A DNA stretch of 64,000 nucleotides from Alphaproteobacteria bacterium (GCA_017528205.1 JAFXPE010000033.1:1-64000), one strand, 5' to 3'. Counted from the first letter of the stretch, positions 44,412-53,307 are shown. Notes: a model not told the origin generated them from the sequence alone. Program-made: numbers and translations.

Positions 44412-44806
44412 AATTCTCTCCTTTAATGGTTTATTGTGATTATTGATTTTAAATAATGCTAAATCATATGGTTAGTTTTTAACCATTGGAATTAGTGCGT
44501 TAAATTTAATTGTGGGATTAGCAAGGTTGTTATTCAACATTCGGTGCTAACAAAATTCAAAAGCAACAAGAGCGTGGGAATTCCTTAAATATACCGCCCT
44601 TAACATCAAAATTACAGAGGATGTTAATGCTCCATAATTCCATTGTTGCTGGTTCATAATAATATCAAGTGCTAAAATTCAAAAAGTTCAGATAATAAAG
44701 TTTTTATTGTAGGGTTCTAAATCATAGAGTTTTTAATCATAAAGTTTTTTACATAGAGTCTTTTATTATAACTTCTAAAAGTATTTATTAGAATTGGAGC
44801 AAAAAA
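44412..44806. other. AT-rich noncoding DNA of the element
   Basis: No gene is supported on either strand. It contains a hairpin TAACATC/GATGTTA around 44610-44640 and a cluster of four ATA(A/G)AGT-type repeats (44695-44766). Confidence 0.5.
44695..44766. repeat. Four short iterated AT-rich repeats
   Basis: ATAAAGTTTTTAT (44695), ATAGAGTTTTTAAT (44724), ATAAAGTTTTTTAC (44739) and ATAGAGTCTTTTAT (44753) share the consensus ATARAGTTTTTTA, with spacings of 29, 15 and 14 bp. Confidence 0.6.
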
Positions 44807-44923
44807 TTGAATTTTAAAAATCTCATACCAGAAACAATCCAAAAACGGTGGAATTTTTATGTGCTTTACCAACAAAAATCAGCGTTGCGGGCAATCATTA
44901 AAAATATAATGAATAATCAATAA
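44807..44923 (+). CDS. Possible 38-codon gene
   Basis: TTG start seven bases after TTGGAG. The product begins NFKNLIPETIQKRW and is basic and helical. No match is known to me. It may be a fragment or chance; the ribosome site and residue mix are the only support. Confidence 0.22.
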   Translation: MNFKNLIPETIQKRWNFYVLYQQKSALRAIIKNIMNNQ

Positions 44924-45108
44924 GTTATTGTATTATACAAGTGATTGAATTATCAACACATTTTATTGAGCGGTAGAAATTGCTTGACACCATTATTTAT
45001 AAGGATTATAAGCGACTCAACACAGTTACATTAAAAATTCATTTATTGGCAAGTTTTTGAGGTAATAATTTAGTATTTTCAATATGTTAGAGTTTTAGAT
45101 TCGGTGCT

Positions 45109-45125
45109 TCCGACCCTCGCTACCA
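45109..45125 (+). repeat. Attachment core copy 2
   Basis: Exact 17-base copy of the tRNA 3' end; it closes the 2.4-kb element. It is followed by a terminator resembling the one after copy 3. Confidence 0.85.
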
Positions 45126-45132
45126 ATAAACG

Positions 45133-45161
45133 AAAAAGGTACCTGAAAAGGTGCCTTTTTT
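45133..45161 (+). terminator. tRNA-type terminator, copy 1
   Basis: AAAAAGGTACC pairs with GGTGCCTTTTT (one G-U) around TGAAAA, then T residues. Confidence 0.7.
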
Positions 45162-45281
45162 GTTTATATGTGTAGCCGGATACGAACCAACATAAGACGG
45201 CTTTAGCCGGATTTCGGGGGTTTGACGCCAAGCGAAAAAGGCGATAGCCGTTGAGCGCGAAGGAAACGCGAAGCGGAACAA

Positions 45282-45298
45282 TCCGACCCTCGCTACCA
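45282..45298 (+). repeat. Attachment core copy 3 (probable original chromosomal end)
   Basis: Identical 17-base core; here the match to the tRNA extends two bases further left (AATCCGACC). Confidence 0.8.
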
Positions 45299-45304
45299 AT
45301 AAAC

Positions 45305-45335
45305 GAAAAAGGTACCTAAAAAGGTGCTTTTTTTG
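45305..45335 (+). terminator. tRNA-type terminator, copy 2
   Basis: AAAAAGGTACC pairs with GGTGCTTTTTTT around TAAAAA. Probably the original terminator of the tRNA-Met gene. Confidence 0.65.
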
Positions 45336-45443
45336 TTTTTAAATAAATCGGAAATAATAGCAAAAAAATAAGCTTTACAAAATTATACATACCTATAAGT
45401 ATAAAAAAGTTGCAATAAACATACCCAAAAGTACATTTTTTAA

Positions 45444-45472
45444 TTGATTTATCTGTCTTTAGAATATATATT
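45444..45472 (+). promoter_or_regulatory. Promoter of the mlaA operon
   Basis: TTGATT (45444-45449), 17 bp, TATATT (45467-45472), 24 bp before the mlaA start. Confidence 0.55.
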
Positions 45473-45495
45473 ACGAGGCTAAAGGAAGATGAAAA

Positions 45496-46272
45496 ATGAA
45501 TAAAATATCAAAGTTTTTGGGAGTATTACTCCTCGCCTCCGCGGCGCAAATTGTTCCGGTTTGGGCTGAAGAAAATGCCGACGATTCGGCATTGGAAAGC
45601 TACAATCGGGCAATGTTTAACTTTAACGCGGTTGCCGATCATTTTGTAATTAAGCCGGTAGCAAAAGGATATCGTGCCATAACCACGGAGTTTATCCGTG
45701 AGCGTGTTCGTAATTTTTACGCCAATCTCAAAGAGCCGGTTTCGGTGGTTAATCACACTTTGCAAGGAGATATAGCGGATTCCGGCAAATCGCTCGGCCG
45801 TTTTTTGATAAACTCCACTCTCGGTTTGTTGGGAACATTTGATGTCGCCTCCGGTTGGGGCATTAAGAAAAATGAAACAGATTTTGATAAAACCCTCGCC
45901 GCTTGGTGTGTGCCTGATGGTCCGTTTTTTATTTTGCCGATTTTTGGTCCGAGTACCCCACGCGCCACAACCGGTATGGCTGCAGATGCGTTTACGGGAA
46001 CAACTTATTGGACCGGATATTTCGCTACTTTCGGCAACGATGTGGAAAAATATTCCTTCTATTATGGTATTACGGCTCTTGGTTTTGTCAGTATGCGTGA
46101 AGAAAAAATCGAGTTTTTGGATAATCTTACCGCCAATTCGGTCGATCCGTACAGCACCATTAAGTCGGCATATATTCAAAATCGCCTTAAAATAGGCGTA
46201 TGCGGAAAAGCCGGTGCTTCGGCCGAAGAAGCCGGATATGACTTTGATTTTGACGATATGGATGACGAATAG
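45496..46272 (+). CDS. mlaA: Outer-membrane lipid asymmetry protein MlaA (VacJ)
   Basis: 258 residues. MlaA removes misplaced phospholipids from the outer leaflet and passes them to MlaC. The family core is clear: LESYNRAMFNFNAVADHFVIKPVAKGY, VRNFYANLKEPVSVVN, SLGRFLINSTLGLLGTFDVA, GPFFILPIFGPSTPRATTG. The N-terminal signal (ending VWA) has no lipobox Cys, unlike the E. coli lipoprotein. The mlaD/E/F transporter genes are not in the window. GGAAGATG precedes the start. Confidence 0.93.
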   Translation: MNKISKFLGVLLLASAAQIVPVWAEENADDSALESYNRAMFNFNAVADHFVIKPVAKGYRAITTEFIRERVRNFYANLKEPVSVVNHTLQGDIADSGKSLGRFLINSTLGLLGTFDVASGWGIKKNETDFDKTLAAWCVPDGPFFILPIFGPSTPRATTGMAADAFTGTTYWTGYFATFGNDVEKYSFYYGITALGFVSMREEKIEFLDNLTANSVDPYSTIKSAYIQNRLKIGVCGKAGASAEEAGYDFDFDDMDDE

Positions 46273-46294
46273 TTTTTTATAAAGGAGTAATTAA

Positions 46295-46891
46295 ATGAAA
46301 AAATTGTTTTCTGTTTTGTTTGCGTCTTTGCTTTTTTGTGCGACCAATGCGCAAGCCGATGTTAACCCTGCCAAAGCAGAGGAATTTATCAAAAACGTTA
46401 CCACTCAAGGCATTGAAGAGCTGATAAATTCTAATGTTTCCGATGCGGAAAGAAATGCCCGCTTCACCAAGCTTTTCAATCAGGATTTGGATTTGGATTT
46501 TATAGGCAAGTTCGTTCTCGGCCGCTATTGGCGTACGGCTACCCCGAAGCAACGCGAGGAATTTATTGACGTTTATCGTAAGCTCAATATCAAAACCTGG
46601 TCGGAACGCTTTAACGAATTTAAGGGTAAACATTTTGAATTCTTGGGTACCGAAACCTCAAAGTCAGAAGATCAGATTTTTGTAAATACACAAGTTCCAA
46701 TGCAAGAAGGTGCTCCGGCGTCGGTTAAATGGCGCGTTAAGGATAACAACGGCACCATGCGCATTGTCGATATTATCATTGAAAATGTCAGCTTGGCGCA
46801 AACTGCACGCAGCGAATATACCTCGTATATTCAAAAGTCTCCGAACGGCATTGACGGCCTGATTCAAGATTTGAAAGCTAAATTAAAATAA
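46295..46891 (+). CDS. mlaC: Periplasmic phospholipid carrier MlaC
   Basis: 198 residues with a signal peptide ending NAQA (about residue 22). It has the family pattern FTKLFNQDLDLDFIGKFVLG(R)YWR, a QREEFIDVYRKL segment and the late VKWRVKDNNGTMRIVDIIIENVSL strand pair. It shuttles phospholipids between MlaA and the inner-membrane MlaFEDB complex. It lies 22 bp after mlaA, with a GGAG ribosome site. Confidence 0.92.
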   Translation: MKKLFSVLFASLLFCATNAQADVNPAKAEEFIKNVTTQGIEELINSNVSDAERNARFTKLFNQDLDLDFIGKFVLGRYWRTATPKQREEFIDVYRKLNIKTWSERFNEFKGKHFEFLGTETSKSEDQIFVNTQVPMQEGAPASVKWRVKDNNGTMRIVDIIIENVSLAQTARSEYTSYIQKSPNGIDGLIQDLKAKLK

Positions 46892-46892
46892 T

Positions 46893-47927
46893 ATGGCTGA
46901 GGTAATTACATTCGGTTGCCGGATTAATGCCTATGAATCCGAGGTAATTAAGGAAAAGCTTAAAGATTACGAGAATTTAATTATCGTAAACACTTGTGCC
47001 GTAACCGGAGAAGCCGAGCGGCAATGTCGTCAGGCCATTCGCAAACTCAAACGCGAACATCCGGAATGCGAGATTATCGTTACCGGATGTTCGGCGCAAA
47101 TCAATGCCGCAAAACTGGCAGATATGCCGGAAGTTACGCTGGTTTTGGGAAATATCGAAAAAAAAGAAATTGAAAAATATGTCGGCGGAATTTTTGCCGA
47201 TAAAAAGCAGGTCAGCGACATTTTTTCCGATACGGTATGTGATGATTATTTGATTACCGGTTTTGAAGGGCGACACAAAGCCTTTGTGCAAATTCAGCAG
47301 GGTTGCAACCACCGTTGCACCTATTGCATTGTGCCTTACGCTCGCGGCAAAAACCGGAGCGTGCCGCAAGAATTAATTATTAGGCAGATAAAAAAACTGT
47401 TGGCCGCCGGCTTTAAGGAAATTTGTTTGACCGGCGTCGATATTTGTTCGTATCAGCCGTCTTTGAGCGCTTTAGTGGCAAATATTTTGGAGCAAATTCC
47501 GGAATTGCCTCTTTTGGCCTTCGGTTCACTCGATCCGGCAGCGATTGATGATAAATTTATAGATTTACTAAATAAATACAATAATATATCCGATTATTTT
47601 CATTTTTCAATTCAATCAGGTGATAACGAGGTGTTGCGTTCTATGGGACGTCGCCACAAACGTGAAGATGTTATAAATTTATGTAATAAAATCAAAAAGA
47701 TAAAGCCACAAGCTAAATTTGGTGCCGACTTTATATGCGGATTTCCGACCGAAACCGAAACCGCGTTTGAAAATACTTGTCTTTTGGTAAAAGAAGCCGG
47801 ATTGAATAAGTTGCACGTCTTTCCGTATTCGGAACGTTCCGGAACTCCGGCGGCCAAAATGAAGCAGTTGCCGATGGCTGAACGCCGCAGAAGAGCCGCA
47901 ATTTTAAGAGAATTAAGTGAGGAATAA
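46893..47927 (+). CDS. mtaB: tRNA t6A37 methylthiotransferase MtaB, short form
   Basis: 344 residues. This radical SAM enzyme adds a methylthio group to t6A at tRNA position 37. The N-terminal domain has Cys in TFGCRIN, NTCAVT and TGCSAQ (auxiliary cluster). The radical SAM domain has GCNHRCTYCIVPYARG (CxxxCxxC). The protein ends at ERRRRAAILRELSEE, where relatives continue with a TRAM RNA-binding domain of about 60 residues, so that domain is missing. The stop is directly followed by the ftsY ATG. Confidence 0.88.
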   Translation: MAEVITFGCRINAYESEVIKEKLKDYENLIIVNTCAVTGEAERQCRQAIRKLKREHPECEIIVTGCSAQINAAKLADMPEVTLVLGNIEKKEIEKYVGGIFADKKQVSDIFSDTVCDDYLITGFEGRHKAFVQIQQGCNHRCTYCIVPYARGKNRSVPQELIIRQIKKLLAAGFKEICLTGVDICSYQPSLSALVANILEQIPELPLLAFGSLDPAAIDDKFIDLLNKYNNISDYFHFSIQSGDNEVLRSMGRRHKREDVINLCNKIKKIKPQAKFGADFICGFPTETETAFENTCLLVKEAGLNKLHVFPYSERSGTPAAKMKQLPMAERRRRAAILRELSEE

Positions 47928-48845
47928 ATGAGTTTTTGGGAAAAACTGGGACTGGGATTAAAGAAAACTTCGGCTAATATAACCGGCGGAATTGCCGATA
48001 TTTTTACCAAAAAGAAGCTGGATGCCGCCACTTTGGAAGAATTGGAAGAACTCTTACTTGAGGCAGATTTTGGCGTGGAAACTGCAATGCGTATAGTTTC
48101 CGAGTTTTCCGCTCAAAAACAAAACAAAGAAATTACCGATGAAGAAATTCGCACTCTGTTGGCGCAGAATATAGAGCAAATACTGCAACCTTGCGAGGGT
48201 AAAACCTTGCTTGATTCCCCTGCTAAACCCTACGTTATTTTAATGGTCGGAGTTAACGGCGCCGGCAAAACCACCACCATAGGCAAAATTGCGGCAAAAT
48301 TGCAGGCTCAGGGCAAAAAGGTTTCGTTTATTGCCGCCGATACATTTCGCGCCGCGGCGGTGGCGCAACTTAAAGTTTGGGCAGAACGCTCGAATATTCG
48401 CCTTTTCAGCGGTCCTGACGGTTGTGATAGCGCCGGTTTGTGTTATGACGGCCTTAATGCGGCCATCAAAAACGGCGACGATGTGGTATTTATTGATACT
48501 GCCGGTCGCTTGCAGAACAAAAGCGGCTTAATGGCTGAGCTGGAAAAAATCGTGCGCGTAATTAAAAAGCTTTTGCCGGAGGCTCCGCATAAAGTTTTGT
48601 TAACGCTTGATGCCACCACCGGTCAAAATGCTGTGGCACAGGTGCAAACTTTTAAGGATATTGTCGGAGTTAACGGCCTGATTGTAACCAAACTCGACGG
48701 TACTGCCAAAGGCGGAATTCTAGTGGCAATTGCCGACAAATATAAACTTCCGATATATTACATCGGTGTTGGCGAACAAATCGATGATTTAGATGAATTT
48801 AAAGCCGCCGACTATGCCCGTCAATTGCTTAACTTGCCGCGATAA
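47928..48845 (+). CDS. ftsY: Signal recognition particle receptor FtsY
   Basis: 305 residues. This GTPase receives SRP-ribosome complexes at the membrane. The N domain (about 1-90) leads to the G domain: GVNGAGKTTTIGKIA (G1), AADTFRAAAVAQL, DTAGRLQ (G3), TKLDGTAKGG (G4) and the closing GVGEQIDDLDEF. The long acidic A domain of E. coli FtsY is absent, which is common. The 3' end overlaps the convergent membrane-protein gene by 17 bp. Confidence 0.95.
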   Translation: MSFWEKLGLGLKKTSANITGGIADIFTKKKLDAATLEELEELLLEADFGVETAMRIVSEFSAQKQNKEITDEEIRTLLAQNIEQILQPCEGKTLLDSPAKPYVILMVGVNGAGKTTTIGKIAAKLQAQGKKVSFIAADTFRAAAVAQLKVWAERSNIRLFSGPDGCDSAGLCYDGLNAAIKNGDDVVFIDTAGRLQNKSGLMAELEKIVRVIKKLLPEAPHKVLLTLDATTGQNAVAQVQTFKDIVGVNGLIVTKLDGTAKGGILVAIADKYKLPIYYIGVGEQIDDLDEFKAADYARQLLNLPR

Positions 48846-51477
48846 TTCTTTTCTTTCGGCCGCGGTATAGTGCTATGCCCAGCAATAACCATACCGCCAA
48901 ACTGATAAATCCCCCTAACCGCCAATACGGTGTTTCATAACTCAGTTCGACGTGATGTTTCCCCGCCGGTAACAATAACGCCATAAAGGCAATATCGGCC
49001 TTGATGAGCGGCGCATCTTGGTTATTGACTTTAGCCTGCCAGCCCTTAGAATACGGAACAGACATAAATACATATTGTTCTTTGTCGGTATTCACCTCGA
49101 AATCAAACTTATTCTCGGACATTTTGACATTCTCGCCCAACGCTTTCAAATGCGATATATTTTGCATAATATCCGCTTTGCGGCGCAGATACACTTTCAT
49201 ATCCGAGGTTGTATATTTGCCGATGATATTAAACGCCGTGCGTATGTGATTGATTTGATTTTCGGTATAGCCCAAATTTATCAGCCATTCGTGTTTATTG
49301 CCGTAAGTGTGGCTTAATCCGGTTGTTGCTTTCATTGCCGCCTGAATTTCGCTGTGCACCGTGGTATCATCAAAGCCGGCAAAACCCAGCATATAACCCT
49401 GAATATAATCTTTGACATAATTGAGATTTTCCAAACCGTTAAGGTAAAGGTATATTTCACCAAAGCTCATCGGTTCGGTAAGAATATTCACATACGGGTC
49501 GAGCGGCGGTATATAAAAGCCATTAGAGTTAAGCGGAACTCCGCCATCGGTCTCGAGTTTATAGGCTACCTCGGTTTCTTCAATATGTAATTCTTCCGGC
49601 GCAACGGTTTCTGCCGAATTTTCCAAAATCACCGCTTGCAAAAGTGCCTGTTGGCGGGCAAAAGGCGAAAGTTTCATAAAATCATCGAGCGCTAACGCTT
49701 GCTCAAAGCCGTAAATCAACGAAGTTTTGAACTCCGGACGGGCAATAATGTAATTATTTTCCTTAATCTGCCAATTATAACCCACCGGCAACAAATAGCT
49801 GTGTGCAACATCGGAGATAAAATATTCCACCCCCAGTAAAGCCGCCAATTCCGCACGGCGGTCAAGGTTTAAATATTGCGTCACCCACGGCGGTGTCAAA
49901 AGCGCTACCGAACGATGAAAACGGTCTACATTGTCATTATAAATACTCATATAAAAGTTGGTTCCGCTTAGGCCGTAAAGCCACGAAGCATTACTGCGCT
50001 CGCTTAACCTTATCTGATTATAACGCCGCATATCGCCGGACATTATTTTTGCCAAAGTCGGCAATCCGGAATCATTGATAACGGTTTGATACGCAACTCC
50101 GGCCGGCATATTGCGTTTGCCGTATTTGTCTTCTCCCGTGCTGAAATATACAAATGCCGAGGCCAAAGCGGAAAAAGCCGCCGCCAATGTGAAAATCACT
50201 GCCGCCTGACGTTCATCGCCCCCGCGGGCATAAAACAGCAAAAAGATAACTACGGCTTCTTCAATTAAAAACAGGAAAGATTTTTCAATATCCTGAGTGT
50301 AAAAACCGACCAAAATAATATATATCAAACACCAACACACGGCGGATTTCAGCTTCTTTTTATCCAGCATTTGCAACGATAACGTTATAATATATGCCAC
50401 CACCAGACAATAAGCCCACACCCAACGATTTGCCGGATAGCTGAAACCGTTCAACACATAACCGCAAATCGGCGTTAAAAGAAACAGCGTTAAAATCATA
50501 AACTCCGCTTTTAATCTGATATGACCGGAAGTTTTGAAAAACACCAACAAACAAGGCAACGCCACCGCGCCGAAACCGACAACGCTGTCGCTGGCCAAAG
50601 CCCAAGTCGGCCGAATAAAACTCATTAAAATTTGCTTGTAATAAAACGAAGGATAAATCACCGGCAGATAATATTTTATATCCATGCGGCCCTGATTCAT
50701 CATATTTTCGGCCAACGGCAACAAAATAATTGCCGCCCCCGCAATCGCTATCGCAGAAAATCCGCCGATTTTCAACATTTTGCCGAGCGCCGATTGCCAA
50801 TTATGCGACTGTAATCCGTCTTCGATAAAGCGCAAAATGCCGTATCCCAGCAAAAACAGGCTCATCATATAGGCAAAATAAAAGTGGTTTAAAAAGCACC
50901 ACATCAACATCAACGTATACATGCCGAATTTATTGTTGTTCCACAAACGGTCAAAGCCGATAATCAAAAGCGGAAACAAATACATCGGATTAATGAAATA
51001 CATCTGAATAAAGCCGATATACATTGTGGCGCAAAAAGTATAAATAACGGCTCCGGCCAACACATATTGCGGCTTTTGACGGCGATAAAATGCAAAAGCG
51101 CTGTACGCCAAGCCGCAAAGATAAAACTTGAAAACGATAATGCCGTCAAACACATATTCCGACCATTTTTCGGGAGTTAGCGCCGAAATATAATTAAACG
51201 GATCAAAAATATAAGCCGCCAAAGTGGTGGGAATATCGGCACCATACCCCATACCGTGATTCCACATCGGAATAATAAAATTGTGTTCGATAAATATATT
51301 GCGGCAAATTTCGTTTATCCAACGCCCCATATACAAAAACGAGGTATAATGCTGCTCCAAACCGTCGATATTTTCAAATAAAGCTAACCCCTGCTGCATA
51401 AAATACACGCCGAAACAGCCGAAAAACAAAAGGCTGAAAACCAGCGTGTAAAGCAATATATATTTAACTGTGTTCAT
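48829..51477 (-). CDS. YfhO-family polytopic membrane protein
   Basis: 882 residues. The N-terminal ~500 residues hold a dozen or so hydrophobic segments. A large periplasmic domain (about 500-855) and a last transmembrane helix before a basic tail (GRKKRIIAAS) follow. Motifs such as GMGYGADIPTTLAAYIFDPFN and YPANRWVWAY agree with the YfhO family, relatives of GT-C glycosyltransferases implicated in glycosylating cell-surface polymers. The final region YSKGWQAKVN....LPAGKHHVELSY is also typical. The substrate is unknown. Confidence 0.8.
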   Translation of the reverse strand: MNTVKYILLYTLVFSLLFFGCFGVYFMQQGLALFENIDGLEQHYTSFLYMGRWINEICRNIFIEHNFIIPMWNHGMGYGADIPTTLAAYIFDPFNYISALTPEKWSEYVFDGIIVFKFYLCGLAYSAFAFYRRQKPQYVLAGAVIYTFCATMYIGFIQMYFINPMYLFPLLIIGFDRLWNNNKFGMYTLMLMWCFLNHFYFAYMMSLFLLGYGILRFIEDGLQSHNWQSALGKMLKIGGFSAIAIAGAAIILLPLAENMMNQGRMDIKYYLPVIYPSFYYKQILMSFIRPTWALASDSVVGFGAVALPCLLVFFKTSGHIRLKAEFMILTLFLLTPICGYVLNGFSYPANRWVWAYCLVVAYIITLSLQMLDKKKLKSAVCWCLIYIILVGFYTQDIEKSFLFLIEEAVVIFLLFYARGGDERQAAVIFTLAAAFSALASAFVYFSTGEDKYGKRNMPAGVAYQTVINDSGLPTLAKIMSGDMRRYNQIRLSERSNASWLYGLSGTNFYMSIYNDNVDRFHRSVALLTPPWVTQYLNLDRRAELAALLGVEYFISDVAHSYLLPVGYNWQIKENNYIIARPEFKTSLIYGFEQALALDDFMKLSPFARQQALLQAVILENSAETVAPEELHIEETEVAYKLETDGGVPLNSNGFYIPPLDPYVNILTEPMSFGEIYLYLNGLENLNYVKDYIQGYMLGFAGFDDTTVHSEIQAAMKATTGLSHTYGNKHEWLINLGYTENQINHIRTAFNIIGKYTTSDMKVYLRRKADIMQNISHLKALGENVKMSENKFDFEVNTDKEQYVFMSVPYSKGWQAKVNNQDAPLIKADIAFMALLLPAGKHHVELSYETPYWRLGGFISLAVWLLLGIALYRGRKKRIIAAS

Positions 51478-51494
51478 TATGTTGCTTTCCTAAG

Positions 51495-51571
51495 TGGTGC
51501 AAGCGGGCGGACTCGAACCGCCTGCCTACTTCTTAGGAGGAAGTCGCTCTATCCTGATGAGCTACGCCTGC
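51495..51571 (-). tRNA. tRNA-Arg (CCT)
   Basis: 77 nt read on the minus strand with encoded CCA. Acceptor GCAGGCG/CGCTTGC (one G-U), D arm GCTC..GAGC, anticodon stem ACTTC/GAAGT with loop CTCCTAA (anticodon CCT), T arm GGCGG TTCGAGT CCGCC. It reads AGG codons. Confidence 0.95.
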
Positions 51572-51605
51572 AATATTTTTTGTTTATTGCTCCTTAAGTG
51601 TATAT

Positions 51606-52037
51606 CTACATTCCGGCAAGTTTGTTGCGCAATATTTTCAATTCTCCCACCGCATCGGAGATACCGCGCAAAATTTCCGGCTTTAAGCGATTAACCACTG
51701 CCGCCGGTGCTTCAACCTTTTTCTCGGCCTCGGCGAGATTGTCTGCAAAGAAGTCTTTTTGAATTTCCTCATTTCCCAAAAGATTTTTCAGCCCTTTGGA
51801 TTTTATCAGTTGCTGAGCGCCTTCAATAGTATAGCGGTTGCTGTATAACAAATTTTTAATCAGCTTAATAACTTCCACATCGTCCGGACGATAATATCTG
51901 CGACCGCCGCCGGTTTTCATCGGTTTAATTTGGCTGAACTTAGTTTCCCAAAAACGCAAAACGTGCGCAGCCACGCCGAGTTCTTCGGCAACTTCGGCAA
52001 TTGTTTTGAATGCGGACTTTGACTTATTTACAACCAT
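51606..52037 (-). CDS. MerR-family transcriptional regulator
   Basis: 143 residues. The N-terminal winged helix-turn-helix is clear: [28 protein letters not shown], then [23 protein letters not shown]. The C-terminal part ([19 protein letters not shown]...) is short and helical, with no Cys metal site. A MerR gene directly after ihfA is the usual alphaproteobacterial arrangement; its target is unknown. It starts 24 bp after ihfA ends. Confidence 0.88.
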   Translation of the reverse strand: MVVNKSKSAFKTIAEVAEELGVAAHVLRFWETKFSQIKPMKTGGGRRYYRPDDVEVIKLIKNLLYSNRYTIEGAQQLIKSKGLKNLLGNEEIQKDFFADNLAEAEKKVEAPAAVVNRLKPEILRGISDAVGELKILRNKLAGM

Positions 52038-52061
52038 GTAGCGCCCTATCTGCCAAACAAA

Positions 52062-52352
52062 CTATTTTGTGCCGTTGACAGCCTTTCTTAAAATTTGCGA
52101 AGGTTTGAACGAAATAACCGTACGCGGAGTAATCGGCGCGGCAACACCGGTTTTCGGGTTACGTCCGACTCGAGCATTCTTTTTGCGCAAGGCAAAAGTA
52201 CCGAATGAAGAAATTTTCACATCGTTACCGCGTTCCAATTCCGCTTTGATTTCCTCGATAATCATATCCAAAACATCGCCGGAATCTTTGCGAGACAATC
52301 CGATTTCTTCATAAATAGCTTCTGTTATGCTTACACGCGTGATAGTTTTCAT
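52062..52352 (-). CDS. ihfA: Integration host factor subunit alpha
   Basis: 96 residues from the ATG at 52352, where GGAAGGA lies upstream; an in-frame ATG at 52379 lacks a site. This DNA-bending protein has the HU/IHF fold, with VKISSFGTFALRKKNARVGRNPKTG carrying the DNA-intercalating beta arm and the conserved Pro just after. It follows the IHF-alpha start pattern ITRVSITEAIYEEIGLSRKDS. Works in recombination, replication and transcription. Confidence 0.93.
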   Translation of the reverse strand: MKTITRVSITEAIYEEIGLSRKDSGDVLDMIIEEIKAELERGNDVKISSFGTFALRKKNARVGRNPKTGVAAPITPRTVISFKPSQILRKAVNGTK

Positions 52353-52470
52353 TTTTTCCTTCCCAGTTAGATTAAACATTTACCTTAACATAATACGCCT
52401 GTTACAAAAACAAAACAGCTTTAACAAAATGATGCACAACTTTTTTAAAGTTTATTTTTATTTTGTGATT

Positions 52471-53307
52471 TTATTCATATACTCTACCGTTTAAAATTAC
52501 TTTGGTAGTATATAAAATAAAGCACATGCCGGGCTCATAGCCACTGACCACCTGATTTTTGTGTTTTTGATTTTTGCGGGTTCCGGTATTCAGCCGCATA
52601 GCCGGCACATCAACCAATATTCCCTCCAAATGCACCACATCTCCGGCAACCAACATACTGAGAGCTTTATTGATTCTTTCGTTGGCCGGAATCGGATGAT
52701 AATTGTTCAAATCAGCACCATTCATATATCGTTGGCAATTTTTATATTTTTCTTGGCTTTTTTGATATTCTTTTTCGCTCAGCATTTTCGGCATAAACGA
52801 TTTGGAATATTCCACACCTTTACACAGCATTGTGCCCATACGTTCTTCATGTTCAAATTCAAACAGCTTAAACACCTGCGGGTCGGCCAATTTACCGATA
52901 ACCAAAAACAAATCCCGCGGCACCAGATTTATATAATTTCCTTGAAACTGACCGCGAAAAATGCGATTGCGCAAAGTCGAATAATCATCTATAATCCCTA
53001 CCCGTCCGGTCACCTTATATTTTGTGCGCGGCTGCAATACATAAACTTGTCCGCCGCGGGTATATTTAAACGGTGCCGCCGTAATATCCTCAAACTCGTC
53101 GGCAACGGAGATTTGCAACGGCTCGGCTGTCGGTTTGCCAAACATAAAAGGATAAACCATGCGGCGCAGATATTGCGGAAATAACAAATACAAAATCAGC
53201 AGGCAAACCCCTATTTTCAGCAACCAGCTCTTATATTTTGAACGTTGCTTCTTTTCGAGTATTCTGATTTTGCTCTCATCAAGCTGTTTTTGCCAAATTT
53301 CGTTCAT
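52471..53307 (-). CDS. Membrane-anchored protein of an uncharacterised family
   Basis: 278 residues. A basic N-terminus (MNEIWQKQLDESKIRILEKK) precedes one transmembrane helix (about 27-45) and a soluble part. The C-terminal pattern HPIPANERINKALSML..GDVVHLEGILVDV....C(F)ILYTTKV resembles uncharacterised proteobacterial proteins with N.HLIPAN...GD.V.L.GYLV...C; I recall the pattern but no function. Its first 13 residues are nearly repeated by a short frame at 53595. It is third in the DUF2130 operon. Confidence 0.6.
   Translation of the reverse strand: MNEIWQKQLDESKIRILEKKQRSKYKSWLLKIGVCLLILYLLFPQYLRRMVYPFMFGKPTAEPLQISVADEFEDITAAPFKYTRGGQVYVLQPRTKYKVTGRVGIIDDYSTLRNRIFRGQFQGNYINLVPRDLFLVIGKLADPQVFKLFEFEHEERMGTMLCKGVEYSKSFMPKMLSEKEYQKSQEKYKNCQRYMNGADLNNYHPIPANERINKALSMLVAGDVVHLEGILVDVPAMRLNTGTRKNQKHKNQVVSGYEPGMCFILYTTKVILNGRVYE

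Larger units (their letters stand above)
42727..45125 (+). mobile_element. Degraded tRNA-integrated element (2.4 kb)
   Basis: It is bounded by exact 17-base copies of the tRNA-Met 3' end. It contains an integrase fragment next to attL, an ankyrin fragment, an orphan gene with an HxH motif, a possible 38-codon gene and about 870 bp of AT-rich noncoding DNA. Integrase at the tRNA-proximal end is the standard arrangement. The integrase lacks its catalytic half, so the element is not self-mobile. Confidence 0.82.
45126..45298 (+). repeat. 173-bp segment between attachment copies 2 and 3
   Basis: It starts with ATAAACGAAAAAGGTACCT, which is repeated right after copy 3 (45299), so the segment plus its flank is a direct repeat with a GC-richer insert (45170-45278). 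No gene is visible. It may be the remnant of an earlier element or a tandem duplication. Confidence 0.6.

Noticed and set aside
45109-45125. Second and third tRNA genes at 45.1 and 45.3 kb
   Set aside because: Only the 3' arm of the tRNA is present at these sites; no anticodon or D arm precedes it.
45526-46179. 217-codon minus-strand frame opposite mlaA
   Set aside because: mlaA is clearly coding on the plus strand; the antisense product has no recognisable features.
52561-53184. 207-codon plus-strand frame
   Set aside because: It lies opposite the membrane-anchored protein gene, which has family-type motifs and operon context.
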